Shown: positions 36,456-45,440, counted from the stretch's first letter. The stretch is DNA of 64,000 nucleotides from an uncultured Sphingomonas sp. (GCF_913062585.1 NZ_CAJXWX010000008.1:62001-126000); one strand, 5' to 3'. A program made the numbers and translations. Notes: generated from the letters alone by a model not told the origin.

Positions 36456-37710
36456 CCCGCCGCCTCCTGCGCCCCATTCGTGGGACAGCCCGGCCATGGT
36501 CCGGCGGCTGCGGCGGCGCTATGCCGCGGAGCGCCGCTTCCGGCGCCTCGGCGCGGCGGCCGTGGCGCTGTCGGCGGCGTTTCTGGCATTCCTGCTCATC
36601 ACCATGCTGGCGCAAGGGATACGCGGCTTTACCGAGACCCGGGTGACGATGCCGGTCGACCTGGCCGTAGCGGGATTGCCGATCGAGCCGGCGCGCCTGA
36701 AGGGGCGCGGTGCCGACCTTGCCCTGGCCGGGGCGGGTCTGGAGGATGCCGTCAATCGGGCCGCGACGACCGCATTCGGCCCGGACGGCACCGATCTTCT
36801 ATCGCCGGGCGCATGGATCACTGTGCGTGACGCGGTCAAGGCAGACCCAGCGCTGCTCCACCGCCAGACGATGTTCGCGCTTCCCGTCGCCAGCCGGTTC
36901 GACGTCGCCGCCAAAGGCGTCGGCACGCCCGATGCGGAGGCGGTCGTCGCGCGGTTGCGGGCCAGGGGTGTCTTGTCGACCGGATGGGACCTGGGCTTCC
37001 TGCGCGATGCCGATGCCACCGATCCCACCCGGGTCGGCATCTGGGGCGCGGCCAAGGGATCGCTGCTGACCATGCTGGTCACGCTGGCACTGGCCTTTCC
37101 GATCGGCGTGCTTGCCGCACTTTACCTCGAGGAATATGCCCCCAAGAACCGCTGGACCGACATGATCGAGGTGTCGATCAACAATCTGGCGGCGGTCCCC
37201 TCGATCATCTTCGGCCTGCTCGGCCTGGCGGTATTCCTCGGCACCTTCGGCCTGCCACGTTCGGCGCCGCTGGTCGGTGGCCTGACGCTGGCGCTGATGA
37301 CCATGCCGGTCATCGTCATCGCAGGGCGCAACGCGATCAAGGCGGTGCCGCCGTCGATCCGCGACGCCGCGCTGGCGATCGGCGCGTCGCGGGTGCAGGT
37401 GATCTTCCACCATGTCCTGCCGCTGGCTTTGCCGGGCATCCTGACCGGCACGATCATCGGCATGGCGCGCGCGCTGGGCGAGACCGCGCCGCTGCTGATG
37501 ATCGGCATGCGCGCCTTCATCGCAGCACCGCCGCGGGGACTGACCGACCCGGCGACCGTGCTGCCGGTGCAGATCTTCCTCTGGTCGGATCAGGTCGATC
37601 GCGGGTTCATCGAACGCACCTCCGCCGCGATCATCATCCTTCTGGTCTTCCTGCTCGCGATGAACGGGCTGGCCATCTATCTCCGCAATCGGTTCGAGAC
37701 ACGCTGGTGA
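36448..37710 (+). CDS. pstA: Phosphate ABC transporter permease PstA
   Basis: Second Pst permease, 420 residues, also with an extended N-terminus: one membrane helix (about 35-55) and a long periplasmic segment to residue 190. Core signatures are [19 protein letters not shown] and [20 protein letters not shown]. The GTGA at its end is shared with the pstB start. The two lengthened permeases make this the alphaproteobacterial Pst arrangement as I know it. Confidence 0.94.
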   Translation: MNSPPPPAPHSWDSPAMVRRLRRRYAAERRFRRLGAAAVALSAAFLAFLLITMLAQGIRGFTETRVTMPVDLAVAGLPIEPARLKGRGADLALAGAGLEDAVNRAATTAFGPDGTDLLSPGAWITVRDAVKADPALLHRQTMFALPVASRFDVAAKGVGTPDAEAVVARLRARGVLSTGWDLGFLRDADATDPTRVGIWGAAKGSLLTMLVTLALAFPIGVLAALYLEEYAPKNRWTDMIEVSINNLAAVPSIIFGLLGLAVFLGTFGLPRSAPLVGGLTLALMTMPVIVIAGRNAIKAVPPSIRDAALAIGASRVQVIFHHVLPLALPGILTGTIIGMARALGETAPLLMIGMRAFIAAPPRGLTDPATVLPVQIFLWSDQVDRGFIERTSAAIIILLVFLLAMNGLAIYLRNRFETRW

Positions 37711-38468
37711 GCACACCCAAGATAAGCGCGCGCAACGTCAGCGTGTCCTACGGCGCCAAGCAGGCGATCCGCGACATCTCGATCGACGTCGACATGGATC
37801 ACGTCATCGCGTTCATCGGCCCGTCCGGCTGTGGCAAGTCCACCTTCCTGCGCACGCTCAACCGGATGAACGACACCATCCCCTCGGCACGCGTATCGGG
37901 CGACGTGCGGCTGGACGGGCAAGACATCTACGCGCCCGAGATGGACGTCGTGCAGTTGCGCGCGCGGGTCGGCATGGTGTTTCAGAAACCCAACCCCTTC
38001 CCCAAGTCGATCTACGAGAATGTCGCCTATGGCCCGCGCATCCACGGGCTGGCCGCGTCACGCGCCGAGCTGGACATGATCGTCGAGCGGTCGCTGACCC
38101 GGGCGGGCCTGTGGAACGAGGTGAAGGATAGGCTGTCCGAGAGCGGCACCGCCTTGTCGGGCGGCCAGCAACAGCGGCTGTGCATCGCGCGCGCCATCGC
38201 GGTCGACCCGGAAGTCATCCTGATGGACGAGCCGTGCAGCGCGCTCGATCCGATCGCGACGGCGCGCATCGAGGAGCTGATCCACGACCTGCGCGGGCGC
38301 TACGCCATTGCGATCGTCACCCATAATATGCAGCAGGCAGCCCGCGTCTCCCAGCGTACCGCCTTTTTCCACCTCGGCACGCTCGTCGAGTACGGAAAGA
38401 CGTCCGACATCTTCACGAACCCGAAGGAAGAGCGGACGAAGGATTATATTACCGGCCGTTACGGCTGA
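37707..38468 (+). CDS. pstB: Phosphate ABC transporter ATPase
   Basis: ATP-binding subunit of the Pst importer, 253 residues. Walker A is GPSGCGKST, signature motif [14 protein letters not shown], Walker [14 protein letters not shown] and switch His in VTHNMQQA. It starts at GTG 37707, overlapping the pstA stop. Followed 11 bases later by phoU. Confidence 0.97.
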   Translation: MSTPKISARNVSVSYGAKQAIRDISIDVDMDHVIAFIGPSGCGKSTFLRTLNRMNDTIPSARVSGDVRLDGQDIYAPEMDVVQLRARVGMVFQKPNPFPKSIYENVAYGPRIHGLAASRAELDMIVERSLTRAGLWNEVKDRLSESGTALSGGQQQRLCIARAIAVDPEVILMDEPCSALDPIATARIEELIHDLRGRYAIAIVTHNMQQAARVSQRTAFFHLGTLVEYGKTSDIFTNPKEERTKDYITGRYG

Positions 38469-38479
38469 GGACGAGGATC

Positions 38480-39163
38480 ATGGACCACACCGTAAAAGCC
38501 TTTGACAACGATATCGGCCGGTTGCGCGGGCTGATCAGCCAGATGGGCGGATTGGCCGAGGAGGCGATCGCCAATGCGATCAAGGCGCTCCAACGCTCCG
38601 ACCTGGAACTGGCGCGCAAGGTTCGCGAGGACGACAAGGCGATCGACCTGATCGAGGCGGAGGTCGAGCGGCTGGCCGTGCGCACCATCGCCCTGCGCGC
38701 GCCGATGGCTAACGACCTGCGCGAGGTCGTCGCCGCGCTGAAGATCGCCAGCGTCGTCGAGCGGATCGGCGACTATGCCAAGAACATCGCCAAGCGCGTG
38801 CCGATGATCGAGAGCGAGGACCGGATCGAGCCCGTCTCGATCCTGCCCGCCATGGCGCGGATCGCCTCCGCGATGGTGCACGACGTCCTCGACGCCTTCG
38901 CCGCGCGCGATGCCGAGGCGGCGGTGCGGGTCCGCGACAGCGACAACGCGCTCGACGATTTCTACGACTCCATCTTCCGCACGCTCGTCACCCATATGGT
39001 CGAGAATCCCAAGACGATCGGACAGGTCGCGCACCTGCTGTTCATCGCCAAGAATCTCGAACGTATCGGCGACCATGCGACGAACGTTGCGGAGATGGTC
39101 TATTTCGCCGCCACCGGCACCCAGATGGGTGAGCGGGACCGCGGCGGTACTTTGCCTTCTTGA
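38480..39163 (+). CDS. phoU: Phosphate signalling regulator PhoU
   Basis: Two-repeat helical protein of 227 residues that links Pst transporter state to PhoR, keeping the regulon off when phosphate is plentiful. Each PhoU repeat has the metal-site motif: VVAALKIASVVERIGDYAKNIA and AHLLFIAKNLERIGDHATNVAE. In operon with pstB and phoB. Confidence 0.96.
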   Translation: MDHTVKAFDNDIGRLRGLISQMGGLAEEAIANAIKALQRSDLELARKVREDDKAIDLIEAEVERLAVRTIALRAPMANDLREVVAALKIASVVERIGDYAKNIAKRVPMIESEDRIEPVSILPAMARIASAMVHDVLDAFAARDAEAAVRVRDSDNALDDFYDSIFRTLVTHMVENPKTIGQVAHLLFIAKNLERIGDHATNVAEMVYFAATGTQMGERDRGGTLPS

Positions 39164-39176
39164 GGGAACAGGCACG

Positions 39177-39869
39177 ATGGCACGGGTAAAGATGTTGCTG
39201 GTCGAGGACGACGCCGCGCTGGCGGAATTGCTCGTCTTCCATTTCAAGCGCGAGGATTTCGAGGTCGCCCATACGCCCGACGGCGAGGAGGCGTTGCTGC
39301 TGGCGCGCGAGAGCACGCCGGACATCGTCCTGCTCGACTGGATGGTCGAGGGGATTTCGGGGATCGAGGTCTGCCGCCGCCTGCGCCGTTCGCCCGAGAC
39401 GGCGAATGTGCCGATCATCATGCTGACCGCGCGCGGTGAGGAAGAGGATCGGGTGCGCGGGCTGGAGACGGGGGCGGACGATTATGTCACAAAACCCTTC
39501 TCCCCACGCGAACTGGTGGCGCGCGTCGGCGCGGTGCTGCGGCGCGTTCGACCGGCACTGGCGGGCGAGGCGCTGACCTATGCCGATATCGAGATGGACA
39601 CGGTCGGCCACAAGGTCCGCCGGGCGGGCGAAGTCGTCTCGCTCGGGCCGACGGAGTTCCGCCTGCTCAAGCATTTCCTGGAGCATCCCGGCTGGGTCTT
39701 CTCACGTGAACGGCTGCTCGACGCGGTCTGGGGCCATGACTCGGATATCGAGAGCCGCACGGTCGACGTGCATATCCGTCGCCTGCGCAAGGCGATCAAT
39801 ATCGGCGACCGTCCCGACATCATCCGCACCGTCCGTTCGGCGGGCTACTCGCTGGACGCGGGCGGCTAA
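39177..39869 (+). CDS. phoB: Phosphate-regulon response regulator
   Basis: OmpR-family regulator of 230 residues activated by PhoR; binds Pho boxes. Receiver: LLVEDDAALAELL, Asp54 in LLDWMVEG, and YVTKPFSPREL. The C-terminal winged helix ends VDVHIRRLRKAI and VRSAGYSL. ATG 39177 follows GAGGGAACA. phoB is the last gene, separated from phoR by the whole pst operon. Confidence 0.95.
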   Translation: MARVKMLLVEDDAALAELLVFHFKREDFEVAHTPDGEEALLLARESTPDIVLLDWMVEGISGIEVCRRLRRSPETANVPIIMLTARGEEEDRVRGLETGADDYVTKPFSPRELVARVGAVLRRVRPALAGEALTYADIEMDTVGHKVRRAGEVVSLGPTEFRLLKHFLEHPGWVFSRERLLDAVWGHDSDIESRTVDVHIRRLRKAINIGDRPDIIRTVRSAGYSLDAGG

Positions 39870-39910
39870 AAAGCGCGTCACGATCGGGTCGCAAGCGAAA
39901 CGAGGGAGCC

Positions 39911-39951
39911 AAGTGCGGCATGGGGCGTTCACCCCACGCGCTAACGCACTT
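39911..39951 (+). other. Nested stem-loop after phoB
   Basis: AAGTGCG (39911-39917) pairs perfectly with CGCACTT (39945-39951). Inside it TGGGG (39921-39925) pairs with CCCCA (39932-39936). There is no T-run. It lies 24 bases before the next gene, so it may be a structured leader of that gene or a 3' end of the phoB message. Confidence 0.45.
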
Positions 39952-39974
39952 GCGCTTCTGAACAGGAGATTCGC

Positions 39975-40325
39975 ATGAAGCTCGTTTTTCTGGCCGTCGC
40001 CGCGCTGATGGCGACGCCCGCCGTGGCTCAGACCACGACCCAGACCGATACTACCGCACAGGCCGGGATGCAGGCCGGCGGCGCGACGGACACCACCACC
40101 GGCTCGACCCAGGCCAATGCAGCCGCTTCAGCCGCGACGATGACCGCCGGCGGTTATCAGCCCGCCCAGCCGCCCATGGCCTCGCCCCCGCCCCCGGGCG
40201 CGCCGGTCGTGTTCCAGCAGGCGCCCAGCCCGTCGCAGGCCTATCCGGCCCCGGCGGCGCTGAAGAGCTATCCGATCTGCAAAAAGGGTCAGTATGACCA
40301 GTGCCGTCAGCGTGGCGGCAAGTAA
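39975..40325 (+). CDS. Small secreted Pro/Thr/Ala-rich protein
   Basis: A 116-residue protein with a clear Sec signal peptide (KLVFLAVAALMATPAVAQ). The mature part is low complexity: Thr/Gln/Ala-rich to about residue 60, then Pro-rich (QPPMASPPPPGAP). It ends in a short conserved-looking segment with two Cys (YPICKKGQYDQCRQR), which could form a disulfide. No family recognised. AGGAG precedes the ATG at good spacing. Followed by a strong terminator, so it forms its own unit after phoB. Confidence 0.75.
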   Translation: MKLVFLAVAALMATPAVAQTTTQTDTTAQAGMQAGGATDTTTGSTQANAAASAATMTAGGYQPAQPPMASPPPPGAPVVFQQAPSPSQAYPAPAALKSYPICKKGQYDQCRQRGGK

Positions 40326-40353
40326 TCGGTCGATCACCCGGCTGTAAGAATGG

Positions 40354-40386
40354 CGCCGGTTCCCAATTCGGGGACCGGCGTTTTCT
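40354..40386 (+). terminator. Intrinsic terminator
   Basis: CGCCGGTTCCC (40354-40364), a 5-base loop AATTC, and GGGGACCGGCG (40370-40380) form an 11-bp stem with one G-T pair, followed by TTTTCTTTT. It ends the secreted-protein transcript just before the convergent DUF2794 gene. Confidence 0.85.
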
Positions 40387-40395
40387 TTTGGCCGC

Positions 40396-40728
40396 TTATT
40401 CCTCGACCAGCTTCATCAGACGCCGCTCGACGGGCGCCAGCACCGGGCCCAGTTCATGGCCGCGCTTCAGGACGGCACCGCCCTCGCCGATCAGCGCCCA
40501 CATGCCCTGCCGGTTGCGGAGCGCCGGTCGCTTTTCGATGCGATATTCCGGCCGCTCGGCGGTACGGCGAAAGGCCGAGAAGATCGCCGCATCGCGCCCC
40601 AGATCCATCGCATAATCGCGCCAGTGTCCGGCGGCGACCATGCGGCCGTACAAGTCCAGGATGCGGTTCAACTCAGCCCGCTCGAACCCCACCTGACCGG
40701 GGACATTGGGGAAGGGCAGGACTCCCAT
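40396..40728 (-). CDS. DUF2794 protein
   Basis: A 110-residue cytoplasmic protein matching the alphaproteobacterial DUF2794 family as I recall it: an N-terminal FERAELNRILDLYGRMVAAG, WRDYAMDLGRDAAIFSAFRR, then AERPEYRIEKRPALRNRQG. Function unknown. Its start touches the stop of the serine acetyltransferase gene, so the two are co-transcribed. Confidence 0.8.
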   Translation of the reverse strand: MGVLPFPNVPGQVGFERAELNRILDLYGRMVAAGHWRDYAMDLGRDAAIFSAFRRTAERPEYRIEKRPALRNRQGMWALIGEGGAVLKRGHELGPVLAPVERRLMKLVEE

Positions 40729-41417
40729 CAGGCGCGGTCGCGCTTGTCTTCCTGTTCGGCCAGGACGGCATCCAGCCGCCGCCGCATGGTATCCAGTTCG
40801 CAGCGCAGCATCTCGATCTTCTGGGTTTGCGGATCGAAGATTTCCGAACAGGGCGTGCCGTAAGGAACGAAGCGCTTCTCGGTGGCCGCACCGCCCTCGA
40901 CCACCGTCGGTCGAGCGGGGATGCCGACCATGACCGCGCCTTCCGGCACGTCACGGGTCACGACCGCATTGGCGCCAATCCGTGCCCGCGGGCCGACGGT
41001 GATCGGCCCCAGCACCTGCGCGCCCGAGCCGATGATCGACCCGTCCGCCAGTGTCGGGTGACGCTTGCCCGCCACGCCATTGTCCGGGCTGGTCCCGCCC
41101 AGCGTGACGCATTGATAGATGGTGACGTCGTCGCCGATCTCGGCCGTCTCGCCGATCACCACGAAGCCATGGTCGATGAAGAAGTTGCGACCGATCCGGG
41201 CGCCGGGATGAATGTCGACCGCGGTCAGGAAGCGGGTGAAGTGGTTGACCAGCCGCGCCAGGAAAAAGGCCCGCGCCTTATACAGCCGATGGGCAATGCG
41301 GTGTCCGGCGAGCGCCCACACCCCCGGATAAAGCAGGATCTCGGCCCGCGAATGCGGCGCGGGATCGCGAGCCCGGATCGAATCGAGATAAGCGGCCAAT
41401 CGGCTCGGCATGTGCAT
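40728..41417 (-). CDS. cysE: Serine O-acetyltransferase
   Basis: Transfers acetyl from acetyl-CoA to serine, the first step of cysteine synthesis. The 229-residue short form (EpsC/SrpH-like) has an N-terminal helical domain and a left-handed beta-helix with DIHPGARIGRNFFIDHG, GETAEIGDDVTIYQCVTLGG and GKRHPTLADG. Start is ATG 41417 or 41411; GGGG lies upstream of both and spaces better to the second. A long open frame to 41834 is not credible as an N-terminus. Divergent from a TSUP permease that may move sulfur compounds. Confidence 0.9.
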   Translation of the reverse strand: MHMPSRLAAYLDSIRARDPAPHSRAEILLYPGVWALAGHRIAHRLYKARAFFLARLVNHFTRFLTAVDIHPGARIGRNFFIDHGFVVIGETAEIGDDVTIYQCVTLGGTSPDNGVAGKRHPTLADGSIIGSGAQVLGPITVGPRARIGANAVVTRDVPEGAVMVGIPARPTVVEGGAATEKRFVPYGTPCSEIFDPQTQKIEMLRCELDTMRRRLDAVLAEQEDKRDRA

Positions 41418-41565
41418 GTCCCCAGATGCGATACCGGCATTTAGGCACGATATGGCTTGAAATCCAGATAGTCGCAGAGACGGTGTCGTCGCGACAAACT
41501 CTATCTTTGTTGCAGCGTTCGTCCCGACACGGCATGGCCGCCCGGCCGAAAGGCGCAAAGGAGAC

Positions 41566-42333
41566 ATGATGGACCCGACGAGTAGCGAACTGATCCATAT
41601 CCTGCCCTTCGTGGGTGTCGGCTTTGCCGCCCAGGTCGTCGACGGCGCATTGGGAATGGCGTTCGGCGTGATCTCCAACACCCTGCTCATCAGCCTGGGC
41701 GTCCCTCCCGCCGCCGCCTCGGCCGGGGTCCACAGCGTCGAGACCTTCACCACCGCCGTCTCCGGCATCAGCCATGCGATGCACCGCAACGTCAATTGGC
41801 GGCTGTTCCTGCGGCTGATGATCCCGGGCGTCATCGGCGGGGCGCTGGGTGCCTATGTCCTGTCCAATATCGACGCGGCGGTCGTGAAGCCGTTCATCCT
41901 GGCCTATCTGACCGCCATCGGCCTGTACCTGCTGGTCCGCGCCTGGCGGCACAAGGCGCATATGCGCGAGCCGAAAGTGGTCGAGCCCTTGGGCTTCATC
42001 GGCGGCTTTCTCGATGCAGCGGGCGGCGGCGGCTGGGGCCCGGTCGTGACGTCCAACCTGCTGGCGCAAGGCGCCGCACCGCGGACCACCATCGGCACGG
42101 TCAACACCGCCGAGTTCTTCCTGACCGCGACGATCTCGGCGACCTTCATCAGCCAGCTGGGCTGGGGCGCCTTCACCATGGCGACGGTCGGGCTGTTGAT
42201 CGGCGGCATCTGCGCCGCGCCGTTCGGGGCCATCCTCGCCAAGCGCGTGCCGCCACGGACGCTGCTGACGTTGGTCGGGGTGATCCTGACGCTGACCAGC
42301 CTGTGGGGGCTGTATCAGGCGATCAAAGGCTGA
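41566..42333 (+). CDS. TSUP (TauE/SafE) family permease
   Basis: Integral membrane protein of 255 residues with about eight helices and the two TSUP repeats: GFAAQVVDGALGMAFGVISN and GGFLDAAGGGGWGPVVTSNL. The family moves sulfite, sulfoacetate or other sulfur/organic anions; the exact substrate cannot be read. The divergent cysE suggests a link with sulfur metabolism. Two adjacent ATG codons (41566, 41569). Confidence 0.88.
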   Translation: MMDPTSSELIHILPFVGVGFAAQVVDGALGMAFGVISNTLLISLGVPPAAASAGVHSVETFTTAVSGISHAMHRNVNWRLFLRLMIPGVIGGALGAYVLSNIDAAVVKPFILAYLTAIGLYLLVRAWRHKAHMREPKVVEPLGFIGGFLDAAGGGGWGPVVTSNLLAQGAAPRTTIGTVNTAEFFLTATISATFISQLGWGAFTMATVGLLIGGICAAPFGAILAKRVPPRTLLTLVGVILTLTSLWGLYQAIKG

Positions 42334-42371
42334 CCGCCGGATTCCGGAGGGGTGTCACCGCCAGCGGGTAC

Positions 42372-42437
42372 GCCCCTCCACCACCGGGCTGCGCCCGGCG
42401 GTCCCCCTTCCCAAGCCGAGCTTGGGGAGGACTTTTT
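42372..42437. repeat. Hairpin-forming intergenic repeat (sphingomonad type), also terminator-like
   Basis: Two dyads lie side by side: CCGGGC-TGC-GCCCGG near 42385-42399, and CTTCCCAAGC-CGA-GCTTGGGGAG at 42407-42429 with one G-T pair, then GACTTTTT. The composition (GCCCCTCCACC... CTTCCCAAGC...GAGG) looks like a family of short mosaic repeats I remember from Sphingomonas genomes; copy number cannot be checked here. With the T-run it can end the TSUP transcript before the convergent ahpD. Confidence 0.6.
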
Positions 42438-42957
42438 ACGCAATGGCCGCGTGGACGGTCGCGACCGCCTGCATGACCGCTGCGATCCGGACCGAGGTCT
42501 GGATGATCTCGGCCGAGACGCCCGCCTTTTTCAACACCGCCTCATGCGCGTCGATGCACATGCCGCAGCCGTTGATCGCCGAGACGGCGAGGCTGAACAG
42601 CTCGAAATCGACCTTGTCGATACCCGGCGCCGCGATGACGTTCATGCGCAGCTTGGCGGGCAGGTTGCGATATTCCTGGTTCCCCGCCAGATGGGTGAAG
42701 CGATAATAGACATTGTTCATCGCCATCACCGCCGCCGCCGCGCGCGCCGCGTTGGCGGCCTCGGGCGACAGCTTGGGGGCGCATTCCGCCTCGGCGGCAT
42801 CGACCAGCGGCTTGTGGCCGGTGCCGTGCGCGCAGGCGAGCAGCAGGCCATATTTGCGCTGATCGTTCAGCAGCGCCTCGTTCAGCAGCGATCCGACATT
42901 CAGCCGAATGTCCTTGGCGAAGTCGGGCAACTGCCCGGCGAATTCCTTGAGCGACAT
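42436..42957 (-). CDS. ahpD: Alkyl hydroperoxide reductase AhpD
   Basis: Helical carboxymuconolactone-decarboxylase-fold protein of 173 residues that reduces AhpC. The active CxxC is in NGCGMCIDAHE (Cys131, Cys134), with the proton-relay His downstream at 138. Follows ahpC by 117 bases on the same strand; the gap holds two hairpins. Together they form an NADPH-flavoprotein-independent peroxidase pair, as in mycobacteria. Confidence 0.93.
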   Translation of the reverse strand: MSLKEFAGQLPDFAKDIRLNVGSLLNEALLNDQRKYGLLLACAHGTGHKPLVDAAEAECAPKLSPEAANAARAAAAVMAMNNVYYRFTHLAGNQEYRNLPAKLRMNVIAAPGIDKVDFELFSLAVSAINGCGMCIDAHEAVLKKAGVSAEIIQTSVRIAAVMQAVATVHAAIA

Positions 42958-42991
42958 GGAAGAGCTCCAGATAAACGACGCCCCAGTCCGA

Positions 42992-43066
42992 GTTGCCGAC
43001 CGCCATGGGTCGGCAACCCTCGCCGGGGCATCGGGAATGGGGTCCGGGGACGGTCTCGCCCCCGGA
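42992..43066 (-). other. Two hairpins between ahpC and ahpD
   Basis: GTTGCCGACC/GGTCGGCAAC (42992-43017) is a perfect 10-bp stem with a 6-base loop. TCCGGGG/CCCCGGA (43043-43066) is a 7-bp stem. Neither has a T-run on the minus strand. They may set the ratio of ahpC to ahpD message by processing or partial termination. Confidence 0.4.
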
Positions 43067-43074
43067 TGACGGGA

Positions 43075-43620
43075 TTACTCGGCCGCGAGCTGGAGGACGT
43101 CGTCGCCCTTGTTCCAGTTGCAGGGGCAGAGCTCGTCGGTCTGCAGCGCGTCGAGGACGCGGAGCGTCTCGGCCGGGTTGCGACCGACGTTCAGGCCGTT
43201 GATGGTGACATGCTGGATGACATTGTCGGGATCGATGATGAACGTCGCGCGGTAGGCGACATGCTCGTTCTTGTCGACGATGCCCAGCGCGTCGGCCAGG
43301 ACGCGGCCATTGTCCGCGATCCAGGGGAAATCGGCGGCGGCCAGATCCGGGTCCGACTTGCGCCATGCCAGGTGGACGTGCGCGGTGTCGGTCGACGCGC
43401 CGATCAGCACGGCGTCGCGATCCTCGAAATCGCCCTTCAGCTGCGAATAGCCGACGATCTCGGTCGGGCAGACGAAGGTGAAGTCCTTCGGCCAGTAGAA
43501 CAGGACCTTCCACTTGCCCTCGTACGACGTGTCGCTGATCGTCTCGCCGGCGGGCAGCGCGTTCGTGCCCTGCTGGACGGGAACAGTGAATGCGGGGAGC
43601 TTGTCTCCAACGGTCAACAT
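43075..43620 (-). CDS. ahpC: Peroxiredoxin AhpC
   Basis: 2-Cys peroxiredoxin of 181 residues that reduces H2O2, organic peroxides and peroxynitrite. Peroxidatic Cys51 is in FTFVCPTEI; the C-terminal DELCPCNWNKGDD has Cys165 and Cys167, the pattern of AhpD-dependent AhpC proteins. ATG 43620 follows GGAGG. Divergent from oxyR, whose product probably activates it. Confidence 0.95.
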   Translation of the reverse strand: MLTVGDKLPAFTVPVQQGTNALPAGETISDTSYEGKWKVLFYWPKDFTFVCPTEIVGYSQLKGDFEDRDAVLIGASTDTAHVHLAWRKSDPDLAAADFPWIADNGRVLADALGIVDKNEHVAYRATFIIDPDNVIQHVTINGLNVGRNPAETLRVLDALQTDELCPCNWNKGDDVLQLAAE

Positions 43621-43775
43621 GGCAATAGCCTCCATTTCTACGCAAAAATTCGGCTTCAGCCATCCTCTCGGGCATCGACGGTGGACCGCCTGTATTCGTT
43701 GTAGTGACGGATATGGGGACTGGCGCCTTTGATCCAACAAGCTATTTGTCAAATCGCAATCGACTGAGGCGATCA

Positions 43776-44678
43776 ATGGCCGCGACCTACCTACCCACGT
43801 TGAAACAGCTGCAATATCTGGTGGCCCTGCAGGATCATGGCCATTTCGGCCGGGCGGCCGACGCCTGTTTCGTCACCCAGTCGACCCTGTCGGCGGGCCT
43901 GCGCGAGCTGGAGACGCTGATCGGCGTGACCCTGGTCGAGCGGACTCGGCGCGTGGTGCGCTTCACGCCGCTGGGCGAGCGGATCGCGGACAAGGCACGG
44001 CGCGTCCTGCGCGAGGCGGACGAGCTGGGCGATATGGCGCGTGCGGCCGGGCGTCCGCTCTCGGGCGAAATGCGCATGTCGGTCATCCCGACCATCGCCC
44101 CCTTCATGCTGCCGCGAATCCTGCCGCGTCTGCGCCGCGACTATCCGGACCTGAAGCTGTTCCTGCGCGAGGAGCCGAGCGGCCCGGCCTGCGAACGTCT
44201 GCACAATGGCCGCACCGACTGCGTCCTGCTCGCCTTGCCCTTCGCCTGTGGCGAGGTGACCGCTGAGCCCCTGTTCGACGACCGGCTGTTCGTGGCTTTC
44301 CCGTCCGACGAGGACAGAGCGCCACCCGCCGCCATTCCGGCCGCTGCGATCGACGAGAACCGACTGCTGCTGCTGGAGGACGGGCATTGCCTGAAGGATC
44401 ATGCGCTCGCCGCCTGCAATCGCCCAGAGCTTCGCGCCGAGGCGACGATGCTGGGCACCTCGCTCCACACCATCGTTCAGATGGTCGACAATGGCCTCGG
44501 CATGACGATGCTGCCCGAAATGGCGCTGAAGTCCGGCATACTCGACAATACGAACATCACCGCGCGACCGCTCGACGCCGATAACGCCATGCGCAAGATC
44601 GCGCTGGTATGGCGCCGCGCCAGCCCGCGCGAAAAGGATTTCCGCCTGCTCGCCCAAGTCCTGTCCGAAGCGGCCTGA
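43776..44678 (+). CDS. oxyR: Hydrogen-peroxide-sensing LysR regulator OxyR
   Basis: A 300-residue LysR regulator. Helix-turn-helix: LKQLQYLVALQDHGHFGRAA. The redox pair is conserved: EDGHCLKDHALAAC gives Cys205 and Cys214, the spacing of Cys199/Cys208 in E. coli OxyR. ATG 43776 has GAGG upstream. The 155-base region shared with ahpC includes ATTTG-T-CAAAT, a small palindrome near 43743-43753 that could be part of its binding site. Confidence 0.93.
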   Translation: MAATYLPTLKQLQYLVALQDHGHFGRAADACFVTQSTLSAGLRELETLIGVTLVERTRRVVRFTPLGERIADKARRVLREADELGDMARAAGRPLSGEMRMSVIPTIAPFMLPRILPRLRRDYPDLKLFLREEPSGPACERLHNGRTDCVLLALPFACGEVTAEPLFDDRLFVAFPSDEDRAPPAAIPAAAIDENRLLLLEDGHCLKDHALAACNRPELRAEATMLGTSLHTIVQMVDNGLGMTMLPEMALKSGILDNTNITARPLDADNAMRKIALVWRRASPREKDFRLLAQVLSEAA

Positions 44679-44751
44679 GCGCCACACGCAACCGGAGCGG
44701 CCCTGCGGGCGTCATGCCCCGCGGCCCCCATCAGCCAAGGAGATTTCGCCC

Positions 44752-45387
44752 ATGACCCTCCCCATGACCCTCAACGCACGCCGACTGGTCGTTCTCTTGC
44801 CAATCGCCGCTCTGGTCGGGCTCGGCGGATGCGGACGCGGGCGGGATCAGCGGGAGGCGCCCGCCGCCCCGTCGAGCGAGCCGGTCACCGTCGCGCCGCC
44901 GATGCCGGCACCGACCGACCAGCCGATGGCGCCCACCCGCACAATCCTGGACAATGCGGCAGCCACGGGTTCGCTGTCATCGCTGGTGTCCGCCATCCGG
45001 GCAGCGGGCCTGGCGACGACGCTGGCCGGGCCCGGCCCCTATACCTTGTTCGCCCCCTCCAATGCGGCCTTCGGCCGTTTGGCGCCGGGTGTGTTCAATC
45101 AGCTTCTGCAACCCGCCAACCGGGAATCGCTGGTCCGGCTGATCCGTTTCCATCTGGTCCCGGGCGTCGTCGGCGTCGCCGATCTCCAACAGCGTATCGC
45201 GGCGGGCGGCGGCAAGGCGACGCTGATGACCGTTCAGGGCGAACCACTGACTGTCACCATGACGCAATCGGTCATCACCCTGACCGATGCGGGCGGCAAC
45301 AAAAGCTATATCGAGGCGGGTGACATGGCCCAGGCGAACGGCATGATTCACATCGTGAACGGCGTATTGGTGCCAAAACTGGATTAA
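44752..45387 (+). CDS. Fasciclin-domain lipoprotein
   Basis: A 211-residue exported protein with lipobox (AALVGLGGCGRG), a Pro/Ala-rich linker to about residue 62, and one FAS1 domain: TILDNAAATGSLSSLV, GPYTLFAPSNAAFGRL (H1-type motif), IRFHLVPGVV and the end NGMIHIVNGVLVPKLD. FAS1 domains are adhesion folds; role here unknown. First of two tandem FAS1 genes of similar domain but different anchoring. Confidence 0.88.
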   Translation: MTLPMTLNARRLVVLLPIAALVGLGGCGRGRDQREAPAAPSSEPVTVAPPMPAPTDQPMAPTRTILDNAAATGSLSSLVSAIRAAGLATTLAGPGPYTLFAPSNAAFGRLAPGVFNQLLQPANRESLVRLIRFHLVPGVVGVADLQQRIAAGGGKATLMTVQGEPLTVTMTQSVITLTDAGGNKSYIEAGDMAQANGMIHIVNGVLVPKLD

Positions 45388-45400
45388 GTGCGTTACTCCC

Positions 45401-45440
45401 GGCAGGTGGGCCGTTTCGGTTGCCGAACGGCTCGCCTGCC
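45401..45440 (+). other. Long hairpin between the fasciclin genes
   Basis: GGCAGGTGGGCCGTTTCGG and CCGAACGGCTCGCCTGCC form a stem of about 18 bp with two G-T pairs and one bulged T, closed by a TTG loop. No U-tail follows. It begins 14 bases after the first fasciclin stop and ends 62 bases before the second start. Confidence 0.6.
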
